This document shows, one piece after another, positions 29,049 through 37,344 of a DNA stretch of 53,102 nucleotides. The position numbers and the translations under genes were made by a program. Below the pieces are notes generated by a model. It was not told where the DNA came from and did no database searches. It saw nothing but the letters and a program-made list of their open reading frames with translations. Position 1 is the stretch's first letter. Each line of letters starts with the position of its first letter. Source of the DNA: Clostridia bacterium (GTDB lineage: Bacteria > Bacillota > Clostridia > Christensenellales > CAG-314); assembly GCA_028698585.1 (NCBI GenBank), contig JAQVWG010000012.1, forward strand, positions 1-53,102, written 5' to 3'.

Positions 29049-29513
29049 ATGAAATATTCCAACGAGATGACATTGACAATATCTGCATTATCGCAGAATG
29101 AGAGTTTTATCCGTAGCAGTGTGGCATCGTTTAGCGTGTTGCTTAATCCGAGCATTGAGGAGATAGGCGACATTAAGACAGCAGTATCCGAGGCCATAAC
29201 CAACTGCATAGTGCATGCGTATAAGGGTCGAAACGGTGCAGATAGAATAACCGTAAAGGTTGGTATCACGGATAGAACGCTCGTGATTGACATAATTGAT
29301 TATGGTAGCGGGATTGACGACGTATCTCTTGCCATGCAACCATTCTTTACATCAGGTAACACTGAGGAACGCTCCGGAATGGGGTTTACCGTTATGCAAG
29401 CGTTAATGGACGAACTGAAGGTAACATCCAAGCCCAATAAAGGCACCCACGTGCTGATGAAAAAACATATTCAGCAGACAAATAACGATATTGACGAGGG
29501 CGCAGATGCTTGA
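29049..29513 (+). CDS. spoIIAB: Anti-sigma F factor / serine kinase SpoIIAB
   Basis: 154-residue GHKL kinase: N box AVSEAITNCIVHAY, G1 box IIDYGSGID, G2 box RSGMGFTVMQALMD. It holds sigma F inactive and phosphorylates SpoIIAA. AAGGAG before ATG. Its 3' end overlaps sigF (ATGCTTGA). Confidence 0.95.
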   Translation: MKYSNEMTLTISALSQNESFIRSSVASFSVLLNPSIEEIGDIKTAVSEAITNCIVHAYKGRNGADRITVKVGITDRTLVIDIIDYGSGIDDVSLAMQPFFTSGNTEERSGMGFTVMQALMDELKVTSKPNKGTHVLMKKHIQQTNNDIDEGADA

Positions 29514-30231
29514 ACATGAACAGACAATGCTACTCATTGGCAAAGCCAAGCAGGGTGACGAGGAGGCCAAAACAATTCTGTTGCAGGAGAATATGCCCTT
29601 GCTCAAGAGTATTATCAGGCGATATGCCGGCAAGAACGTAGAGTATGATGACTTATTGCAAATAAGTAGTATAGGATTACTCAAGGCAATCAATAACTTT
29701 TCGACTGAGTTTAATGTGCGATTCTCTACTTATGCCGTGCCTATGATACTAGGCGAGGTTAAGAGATACTTAAGGGATGACGGATATATCAAGGTCAGTC
29801 GTTCAGTCAAGAGCCTAGCGTCCAAAATAAATCTATACATTGACGAATACCGCAAAACTAACATAGCAGAGCCTACCATTGAGCAGATTGCAGAACAGTT
29901 CGACATCGAGCAGACCGAGGTCATTTTCGTTATGGACTCAACCAAGATGCCGATATCACTATACGATCGCAACAACTCAAATGACGGCAAGTCATTGAGT
30001 GTTATAGATAAACTCGTGGAGGACAACGGAGACGAAGATTTGATTGATAGAATAATACTCAAAACGGTAATCAATCAACTAACGGATCGAGAAAAGAAAA
30101 TCATATTGTTAAGGTACTTTCGTGACCTCACTCAAGGTGAGATTGCTCATCAGTTGGGGGTATCTCAAGTGCAGATATCACGTCTGGAGACCAAAATACT
30201 GGAAAAAATCAAAAAGTCATTTACAGATTAG
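29506..30231 (+). CDS. sigF: RNA polymerase sigma-F factor
   Basis: 241 residues. Region 2 (YDDLLQISSIGLLKAINNF and RFSTYAVPMILGEVKRYLRD), region 3, and region 4 with helix-turn-helix (LTQGEIAHQLGVSQVQISRL). First forespore-specific sigma factor. Start ATG 29506 follows GAGGG and overlaps the spoIIAB stop; an in-frame TTG at 29491 lies before the ribosome site. The third gene of the spoIIA operon as in Bacillus and Clostridium. Confidence 0.95.
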   Translation: MLEHEQTMLLIGKAKQGDEEAKTILLQENMPLLKSIIRRYAGKNVEYDDLLQISSIGLLKAINNFSTEFNVRFSTYAVPMILGEVKRYLRDDGYIKVSRSVKSLASKINLYIDEYRKTNIAEPTIEQIAEQFDIEQTEVIFVMDSTKMPISLYDRNNSNDGKSLSVIDKLVEDNGDEDLIDRIILKTVINQLTDREKKIILLRYFRDLTQGEIAHQLGVSQVQISRLETKILEKIKKSFTD

Positions 30232-30383
30232 TTTAGTTGTTATAAGTATATTTGTTTCTTTTTTTGTTAATTATCCTTGTTGGGTGAGTTAATTGATTAC
30301 ACGGCCTGTTCGTGGCTTCTGTCAAAACATTGACGAGAGGGAATCTTATCACAAAAAAATTAAGAGTAGAAGGGGACAAAGAA

Positions 30384-30848
30384 TTGAAAAGTCAGCAGAA
30401 AGATTATGCTCAAATAAGCAAGAGCAATTATAAATCTTATGTGTTCGAAACCTCGCCGAAGTCCAGCCACTGGAAGAATATGATATGGGCATTCCTCATA
30501 GGTGGGTTGATTTGTGTCGTTGGACAACTGCTAATTGCGTTGTTCATTAAGCTGGGATTAGATAAGGAGATGTCGTCAACTTTAGCGTCTAGCGTATTGG
30601 TCGCCCTAGCAGCGATTACTACAGGTATAGGTATATATGATAGGCTAGGCAGGTTCGCAGGCGCAGGTTCTACCATACCTATAACAGGATTCTCTAACGC
30701 TATTGTCGCACCTGCAATAGAGTTTAGAAGCGAAGGGTTAATATATGGAATAGGCGCCAAGATGTTCACGGTTGCAGGTCCGGTTATTGTCAACGGTGTA
30801 AGTGTAGCAGTAATAATTGCGTTGCTTACAGCCCTTTTCGGAGGCTAA
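30384..30848 (+). CDS. spoVAC: Stage V sporulation protein SpoVAC
   Basis: 154 residues from TTG 30384, which follows GAAGGGGA with good spacing and gives a family-length protein; a GTG at 30312 would add 24 residues without a ribosome site. Membrane protein with about four helices; conserved segments GGLICVVGQLL, FAGAGSTIPITGFSNAIVAPA and EGLIYGIGAKMFTVAGPVIVNG. Part of the channel moving dipicolinic acid in and out of the spore; SpoVAC is thought to be the mechanosensitive pore. Confidence 0.93.
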   Translation: MKSQQKDYAQISKSNYKSYVFETSPKSSHWKNMIWAFLIGGLICVVGQLLIALFIKLGLDKEMSSTLASSVLVALAAITTGIGIYDRLGRFAGAGSTIPITGFSNAIVAPAIEFRSEGLIYGIGAKMFTVAGPVIVNGVSVAVIIALLTALFGG

Positions 30849-30850
30849 AA

Positions 30851-31885
30851 ATGGCATACATGGTAAATGACAGTTATGATTTGCCTACAATTAACTATGT
30901 CAACTGCTACATTCTTGATGGTTATTCAGTGGCTGGTCCTAAGGAGAGAATGGGCAAGTTGGGTGAGCACTATGACCTTACGGTAGATAATGACAAGTTC
31001 GGAGAGGACACATTCGAGAAGGGCGAGCGAAAAATGTTCGCCACAGCGTTACAGGGCGCTATAAACAAGTCCGGTGTAAGTGATAGTGACATTAATGCGA
31101 TAATAGGTGGCGATCTTCTTAATCAAATCGTTTCCACTTCATTCGCAACAAGGGGGTATCCTATACCTTACTTGGGATTATATAATGCATGTGGCACTTT
31201 CGTTGAGAGTCTAGTTGTGGGTGCAATGCTAGTAGACAATTATATGCAACATGTGGCATGTGTAAGTGGCAGTCATTTCTCTACAGCAGAACGGCAATAT
31301 CGGTTTCCTTTAGAACTCGGAGTTTTTCGTTCACCTCACTCGCAATGGACCGCTACAGGTGCAGGGTGCACAATACTGAGTAATCACTCTGCACATCCGT
31401 GCGCAAGGATAACTAAAGCGACTATTGGACGGGTTGTCGATTACGGCATTAAGGATATTAACAATATGGGAGCTGCAATGGCACCTGCTGCGTGTGACAC
31501 ATTACTGGCACACCTTAACAATACTTCAACAAAACCTGATGATTACGACTTAATTATGACTGGCGACCTAGGAAAACTGGGTGGATACATTTTCGGCGAT
31601 CTTACCAGCAAGAAAGGAGTTGTTCTTGGTGATAACTATATGGACTGTGGCGCTTCGATGTACTACCCAGAACAGAGGACATATATGGGGGGCTCGGGTG
31701 CTGCGTGTTCGGCACTCGTTTTTAACAGTATGATACTCAATCAACTGCACAACAATGAAATCAAAAAAATGCTTTTAATAGGAACTGGCGCATTGATGAG
31801 CCCAACAACTTCTTTTCAGGGGGACAGCATACCATCCATTGCGCATTGTATTCAGGTAGAGTATGAGGAGGAGTTATGGAACTAG
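30851..31885 (+). CDS. spoVAD: Stage V sporulation protein SpoVAD
   Basis: 344 residues with a thiolase-like fold; segments GDLLNQIVSTSFATRG, PYLGLYNACGTFVESL, SGSHFSTAERQYRFPLELG and GTGALMSPTTSFQGDSIPSIAH are family hallmarks. It binds dipicolinic acid on the inner spore membrane. GGAGG precedes the ATG. Overlaps spoVAE. Confidence 0.96.
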   Translation: MAYMVNDSYDLPTINYVNCYILDGYSVAGPKERMGKLGEHYDLTVDNDKFGEDTFEKGERKMFATALQGAINKSGVSDSDINAIIGGDLLNQIVSTSFATRGYPIPYLGLYNACGTFVESLVVGAMLVDNYMQHVACVSGSHFSTAERQYRFPLELGVFRSPHSQWTATGAGCTILSNHSAHPCARITKATIGRVVDYGIKDINNMGAAMAPAACDTLLAHLNNTSTKPDDYDLIMTGDLGKLGGYIFGDLTSKKGVVLGDNYMDCGASMYYPEQRTYMGGSGAACSALVFNSMILNQLHNNEIKKMLLIGTGALMSPTTSFQGDSIPSIAHCIQVEYEEELWN

Positions 31886-32247
31886 CATTAGCGTTATTAA
31901 AAGCATTCGTTGTAGGGGGACTTATCTGCGTTATTGGGCAGCTGCTCATAGATTACACCCACCTTACTAACGGCAAAATATTAGTCATTTTCCTCGTTGC
32001 AGGTGCTATACTGCAAGCATTCGGGCTGTACGAATACTTGATTAAGTTCGCTGGCGCAGGTGCAAGCGTACCTATATCGGGTTTCGGCTATGCACTTGTT
32101 AAGGGCGCAGTGGAGTCGGTTAAGGAAATGGGACCAATAGGCGCTTTTGTCGGCGGACTCAAAGCAACTGCCATAGGTATATCTACTGCAATCGTGTTCG
32201 GTTATGCCGTAGCATTAATATTCAAGCCACGCACTAAGGAAATGTAG
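31876..32247 (+). CDS. spoVAE: Stage V sporulation protein SpoVAE (SpoVAEb type)
   Basis: 123 residues, four membrane helices, resembling SpoVAC at KAFVVGGLICVIGQLLID and FAGAGASVPISGFGYALVKGA. GAGGAG lies before the ATG inside the end of spoVAD. Completes the minimal spoVAC-D-E operon typical of Clostridia. Confidence 0.94.
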   Translation: MELALALLKAFVVGGLICVIGQLLIDYTHLTNGKILVIFLVAGAILQAFGLYEYLIKFAGAGASVPISGFGYALVKGAVESVKEMGPIGAFVGGLKATAIGISTAIVFGYAVALIFKPRTKEM

Positions 32248-32515
32248 TAGTAAATGATTGATACTGTTATTGAATAATAGCTTATGTTGGTGATTGTTCA
32301 GTGATTAACTCGATAAAGCCATAGATAAGTAGTGGTTAGGTTGTTTACTCGACCGAACCACAGATAATTGATATATTACAGCCCCTAACCGATATATTGT
32401 CTTATTAGATATACAATTGACTGAATCTGATACAACATAATTAACTACTTATACATTCTAGTAGAACATAACGGCAGTAATCGGCATATAATATATAAAT
32501 TGCGGGGTTGTTGTC

Positions 32516-33196
32516 GTGCCAAGGCAGGTCATATACAACGGTGTAGAGTATATCAACAGGCGACACAGAATCAAAAAAAAGACTCGAGTAATGCTAATTG
32601 TTATAAGTTTAGCAGTTGTTCTGTTTGTCATCGTGTGGTCGTTATTCAACAATAATCGAGCACCCAATATCGCTGACTACTCTCGTGCGCAGGTGCTATC
32701 TATGTCTACTATTGCAGTTAATGACGCAGTGTTGACATCGCTTAGTCAGTCTGTTGAATATGATGACCTAGTAACGCTTGTCCGCAATGATAATGGCGAT
32801 GTGCAACTTATGCAAACTAACACAATGTTGGTTAACATGTTGGCGAGAAAAGTTGCACGAGCAGTCGAAATTAATCTAGAAATCATGAGCGAACAGGGAA
32901 TCGTTATACCACTGGGAAACTTGACAGGTTTACCTATACTGGCAGGGCTTGGGCCAGACATTACTGTAGTGGTGTCGCCCAATGAATCCGTGGTGTGTCA
33001 ATTCATATCTGAGTTCGAATCGGTAGGAATTAACCAAACAAGGCATAAGATATATGTCAATATTATAACATCTGTTGAGTTGATAATGCCGTCGTTCGAA
33101 AGCACATTGACCAATCAAACCCAAGTGTTGGTATGTGAATGTATCATACTCGGGGATGTGCCACAAGTCTATATGTCGCCACTAAATCTCAACTGA
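32516..33196 (+). CDS. yunB: Sporulation protein YunB
   Basis: 226 residues. A basic N-terminus is followed by one membrane helix (about 24-43); the rest should face the intermembrane side. Conserved family segments: IVIPLGNLTGLPILAGLGPDI, FESVGINQTRHKIYV and the final VPQVY. YunB is a sigma-E-controlled sporulation protein of unknown biochemical role. Start is a GTG at 32516 after GGGG. The last 27 codons are repeated three more times downstream. Confidence 0.92.
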   Translation: MPRQVIYNGVEYINRRHRIKKKTRVMLIVISLAVVLFVIVWSLFNNNRAPNIADYSRAQVLSMSTIAVNDAVLTSLSQSVEYDDLVTLVRNDNGDVQLMQTNTMLVNMLARKVARAVEINLEIMSEQGIVIPLGNLTGLPILAGLGPDITVVVSPNESVVCQFISEFESVGINQTRHKIYVNIITSVELIMPSFESTLTNQTQVLVCECIILGDVPQVYMSPLNLN

Positions 33197-33575
33197 CTGT
33201 CAAGTTAGATTAAATGCTATTAGAATATTTGATTTACCATCAAACCCAAGTGTTGGTATGTGAGTGTATCATACTCTGTGATGTGCCACAAGTCTATATG
33301 TCGCCACTTAATCTCAACTGACTGTCAAGTTAGATTAAATGCTATTAGAACATTTGATTTACCATCAAACCCAAGTGTTGGTATGTGAGTGTATTAACCT
33401 CTGTGTTGTGCCACAAGTCTACATGTCGCCACTTAATCTCAACTGACTGTCAAGTTAGATTAAATGCTATTAGAACATTTGTTTTATCATCAAACCCAAG
33501 TGTTGGTATGTGAATGTATTAACCTCTGTGATGTGCCACATGTCTATATGTCGCCACTAATCTTTGCTGATAACC
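33115..33575 (+). repeat. 125-bp tandem array of the yunB 3' end (four copies)
   Basis: Copies start at 33115 (within yunB), 33240, 33365 and 33490, all with exact 125-bp period; the last is partial. Copies 1 and 2 differ at only about five positions. Each unit holds the last 27 codons of yunB, the stop and about 45 bases of spacer. The open frame is not kept between copies because 125 is not a multiple of three. Confidence 0.96.
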
Positions 33576-33602
33576 TTAGTTTGGTAAATTGTCAAAAAAC
33601 AT

Positions 33603-33631
33603 TTGATTTAATGCCTTAATTGTGTTAACAT
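33603..33631 (+). promoter_or_regulatory. Probable promoter of the pheS T-box transcript
   Basis: TTGATT (33603-33608), 17-base spacer, TAACAT (33626-33631). Directly after the yunB array and just before the T-box leader. Confidence 0.6.
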
Positions 33632-33637
33632 ATCTAT

Positions 33638-33897
33638 ACAGGCGATGATAGGGCATAAGAGCCTTTCAATATGCACATTCAGAGAGCGACTGTTAGGTGC
33701 GAAGTCGTGGCAATGAAAGGAAGATATTCACCCAGTAGCTCAAGGTGTTAAAGGCTGTTGTCGAGTAGCACTTTGCGGGTTATTCCGTTATAGATAATGT
33801 CGAGGTTTGTTCGAGTATACTCGTACAGATGAAGTTCAGGTGGTACCGTGTAATTATTGCACCCTGACGGCGTATGCGCTGTTAGGGTTTTTTTTGA
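33638..33897 (+). promoter_or_regulatory. T-box riboswitch (phenylalanine) upstream of pheST
   Basis: T-box core AGGTGGTACCGTG at 33838-33850; TCAGG/CCTGA can form the antiterminator. The competing terminator is CCCTGACGGCG/CGCTGTTAGGG followed by eight Ts (33862-33895). In stem I, CCTTTCA pairs with TGAAAGG and the specifier loop has the Phe codon TTC at 33727-33729 in the context AGATATTCA. Uncharged tRNA-Phe should turn on pheST. Confidence 0.94.
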
Positions 33898-33922
33898 TTG
33901 ATATAGATGGGAGGACTTAATT

Positions 33923-34945
33923 TTGAAGGACAGAATTGATGGTTTGATTGCTAGATGTAGAGGGGAAATAGCAACTTGTACATGCGTGCAATCCTTAACG
34001 GAATGTAAGGTCAAGTTCCTTGGCAAGAACGGTGAACTGACAGCCATTCTGCGCGGAATGAAGGACTTGTCCCCCGAGGACAAGCCTATTATTGGCAGTC
34101 TTGTCAATAAGGCAAGAGATGAACTTGCCAACGAGCTTACCATAGCTGAACAGAGCCTTAAGCAGGCAGAATTGAACAGCAAGTTGAATAACGAAAAAGT
34201 AGATATAACATGGGTTAAGAATACGGATAAATCTGGCACTCTGCACCCATTAACCAAGATACAGAATCTAATAATTGATTCATTCGTACCTATGGGATTC
34301 GAGGTATTAGAGGGACCAGAGATTGAGACAGAGTACTATAATTTCGAGGCACTCAATGTACCTGCTGATCATCCTGCCAGAGATATGCAGGACACATTCT
34401 ATATCACGCAGAACATCCTCTTAAGGACTCACACCTCGCCCAATCAGGTGCGCACCATGGAAGCCAAGAAGCCTCCAATCAAAATGTTATGTCCAGGCAG
34501 AACATATAGGGCAGACTATGACGCATCACACTCGCCTGTGTTTCACCAAATAGAAGGGTTAGTTATAGATGAGAATCTAACATTGTGCGACTTAATGGGC
34601 ACATTAGAGTGTGTCGCGCGTAAACTGTTCAGTGCAGACACCAAGGTGCGTTTTCGTCCCTCTTATTTTCCGTTCACTGAGCCGTCGGTAGAAGTCGACG
34701 TATCCTGCTGTAAGTGCGGTGGGGTTGGGTGTAGCGTATGTAAAGGCACTGGCTGGGTAGAGATACTGGGCGCCGGCATGGTGCATCCATACGTACTCGA
34801 GAATTGTGGAATTGACAGTAATAAGTACACTGGATTCGCATTCGGACTGGGCGTTGAGCGTATGGCTATGATTAAGTATGGCATTACTGATATTAGATTG
34901 TTTTTTGAGAATGATAAACGTTTTCTCAAGCAGTTCAATAAGTAG
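33923..34945 (+). CDS. pheS: Phenylalanyl-tRNA synthetase alpha subunit
   Basis: 340 residues, class II catalytic subunit: N-terminal coiled coil, FLGKNGELTAILRGM, motif 2 area CPGRTYRADYDASHSPVFHQIEG, the zinc-like CxxCxxxxCxxC insert (CCKCGGVGCSVC) common in Bacillota, and motif 3 GFAFGLGVERMAMIKYG. TTG start at 33923 with a strong GGGAGGA 7 bases before. Controlled by the Phe T-box; cotranscribed with pheT. Confidence 0.97.
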   Translation: MKDRIDGLIARCRGEIATCTCVQSLTECKVKFLGKNGELTAILRGMKDLSPEDKPIIGSLVNKARDELANELTIAEQSLKQAELNSKLNNEKVDITWVKNTDKSGTLHPLTKIQNLIIDSFVPMGFEVLEGPEIETEYYNFEALNVPADHPARDMQDTFYITQNILLRTHTSPNQVRTMEAKKPPIKMLCPGRTYRADYDASHSPVFHQIEGLVIDENLTLCDLMGTLECVARKLFSADTKVRFRPSYFPFTEPSVEVDVSCCKCGGVGCSVCKGTGWVEILGAGMVHPYVLENCGIDSNKYTGFAFGLGVERMAMIKYGITDIRLFFENDKRFLKQFNK

Positions 34946-34956
34946 GAGGGTTAGTT

Positions 34957-37344
34957 ATGAAATTACCTATTAGTTGGTTAAAAGAATATGTTGATATTGG
35001 AGACATTACTCCTATTGAGTTGTGCGAGAAGCTGGTCAATGCCGGATTCGAAGTAGAGGAGATAATATATCGTGGTGAGGGAATGAGTAATGTGGTTGTC
35101 GGTAGAATACTGGACATAAGTAAACACCCTGACGCTGACAAGTTACTCGTGTGTAGGATTGATATCGGCAAAGAAGTCTTGCAGATAGTTACGGGTGCAC
35201 CTAATGTATTCATTGGCGCAGTCGTACCTGTCGCTACGCATAATTCATATTTACCGTGCGGCAAGCACATCACAAGGGGCAGATTGAGGGGCGTGGAGAG
35301 CAACGGTATGCTATGTGGCGGTGAGGAGTTATGTGTAACAGAGGATATCTATCACGGTGCTAGTGTAGACGGCATACTGATTCTTAATGATAATGAGATT
35401 ATTGGCGAAGATATGGTTAAGGTATTAGGCCTTGACGACTATGTTCTAGATATATCTATTACTGCTAACAGACCTGACTGTGGCAGTGTGTACGGAATGT
35501 GCAGAGAGATTGCTGGCATACTGGGAAATCAATGTAAAGAATTAGATTTGACATATAATATAACTGTTGATAAGGACATCAAACAATATGTTAATGTAAA
35601 GGTTTACGACGTAGACTTATGCACTAACTATGCTATGTCCGTTGTGGATAACGTAACGATTGCACAGTCTCCATTATGGTTGACTCGCAGACTGTCAGCA
35701 GTGGGACTGCGGGGTATCAATAATCTAGTTGATATCACCAACTATGTACTCATTGAACTAGGTCAGCCCATGCACGCATTTGATTATGCAGATATTACTG
35801 ATAAGACCATAATTGTTAGGAGAGCCAACAAGGGCGAGAATATAACGCTCCTTGATGATAAGGAGTACTCCCTTGGCGAACAAATGCTGGTGATTGCAGA
35901 TAAAACTAAACCAGTTGGGCTGGCAGGTATCATGGGTGGGGTTAAGAGTGGTATCAAGCAAGACACTAAGACAGTTGCATTCGAATCGGCAATATTCGCT
36001 AAAGGTAGTATAAGGCATACCAGTAAAGATTTGAACGTTAGGAGTGATTCTTCGGCACGGTTCGAGAGAGGACTAGATGACTACACTTCGTTGTTGGCAT
36101 TAGACAGGGCACTACACCTAGTACAACAGTTAAAGTGTGGACAAGTAGTCAAGGGGCAGATCAAGATAGGTGAATACACCGGACTCAGGGAAATCAAGTT
36201 CGACAAGTCTCGTATTGTCAAGTTACTTGGCATTGAGGTGCCGGATAAGGACATAGTGCGTATTCTAAATGGACTAGGTATCCTCGCAACAATCGAGAAG
36301 ACCACTCTTAATTGCATAATACCACCATATAGGGCAGACTTGACAAGACCCTGCGACTTAATAGAGGAGATAATTCGCATATATGGTTATTCACACATAA
36401 CGCCTACTCTGTTAGAGGACTGCAGAATCACAATAGGCGGTAGGTCATCTGTTGACACTGACATCAACAAGATTAAGGGACTACTTGTTTCTTGTGGGTA
36501 TAACGAGATAGTGACATACTCATTCGGTGGTAGATTGACGTATGAGAAACTATCTGTTGATAAGAATGCGGATTTAAGCAATAATATTAAACTACTCAAT
36601 CCGCTCGGCGAGGAGTTCAGTCTAATGAGGCGCACTTTGGTTGCCGATATGCTTGAAGTAATTGCTGGCAATCAATCTCGTCACAATGAGCAACTGAGTC
36701 TATTCGAGTTGGCCAAAGTCTATTTAACAGATAAACTGCCACTAGAATCATTACCCATTGAACAGCGCAGACTATGTGTTGCTTCGACTTGTCAGGACGC
36801 ATTCTACACCGTTAAGGATGATTTACTTAGTCTGCTAGCAAGAATGGGAATTGACGCTAGCGTTACTAGTTGTCAATGTGAGTATTTACACCCCAACATC
36901 AGTGCTAGTTTAATGTGCGGTGATAGAGTGATTGGCTCAGTTGGTTTGGTTCACCCAACAGTTGCAGATAATTATAATATCAAGTCTGCTGTATGTGTGG
37001 CAGAACTAGACGTAGATACTATACTCAGTGTAAAGGATGACAATATCAAATATAAGAGCGTACCGAGATTTCCTGCAATAGAGAGGGATTTTGCATTGGT
37101 TGCAGATATTGATATGCAATCGGGCAAGATTATAGAACTGATTCGCAAGTACTGTAAACACAGCGAAAGTGCAAGAGTATTTGATGTATATTGCGGTGAT
37201 CAGGTCGGCAATAACAAGAAGAGCATTGCAATTAATGTAGTGTTCAGGGGTGAGGGCACGCTGACGGACAGTGATATCGAAGGTGAAATCAAGAAGTGTT
37301 TGTCCGAACTAAATAGACAACTCAATGTTGTATTGAGAGTATGA
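34957..37344 (+). CDS. pheT: Phenylalanyl-tRNA synthetase beta subunit
   Basis: 795 residues. N-terminal tRNA-binding domain (EMAP-like, GRILDISKHPDADKLLVCRI), B3/B4 editing domain (with ITANRPDCGSVYG and YVLIELGQPMHAFDYA), B5 domain, catalytic-like core and C-terminal anticodon-binding FDX-ACB domain (YKSVPRFPAIERDFALV). Holds the tRNA and edits Tyr-tRNA-Phe. TAGGAGGG before ATG. Its stop overlaps the start of mutS2. Confidence 0.97.
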   Translation: MKLPISWLKEYVDIGDITPIELCEKLVNAGFEVEEIIYRGEGMSNVVVGRILDISKHPDADKLLVCRIDIGKEVLQIVTGAPNVFIGAVVPVATHNSYLPCGKHITRGRLRGVESNGMLCGGEELCVTEDIYHGASVDGILILNDNEIIGEDMVKVLGLDDYVLDISITANRPDCGSVYGMCREIAGILGNQCKELDLTYNITVDKDIKQYVNVKVYDVDLCTNYAMSVVDNVTIAQSPLWLTRRLSAVGLRGINNLVDITNYVLIELGQPMHAFDYADITDKTIIVRRANKGENITLLDDKEYSLGEQMLVIADKTKPVGLAGIMGGVKSGIKQDTKTVAFESAIFAKGSIRHTSKDLNVRSDSSARFERGLDDYTSLLALDRALHLVQQLKCGQVVKGQIKIGEYTGLREIKFDKSRIVKLLGIEVPDKDIVRILNGLGILATIEKTTLNCIIPPYRADLTRPCDLIEEIIRIYGYSHITPTLLEDCRITIGGRSSVDTDINKIKGLLVSCGYNEIVTYSFGGRLTYEKLSVDKNADLSNNIKLLNPLGEEFSLMRRTLVADMLEVIAGNQSRHNEQLSLFELAKVYLTDKLPLESLPIEQRRLCVASTCQDAFYTVKDDLLSLLARMGIDASVTSCQCEYLHPNISASLMCGDRVIGSVGLVHPTVADNYNIKSAVCVAELDVDTILSVKDDNIKYKSVPRFPAIERDFALVADIDMQSGKIIELIRKYCKHSESARVFDVYCGDQVGNNKKSIAINVVFRGEGTLTDSDIEGEIKKCLSELNRQLNVVLRV

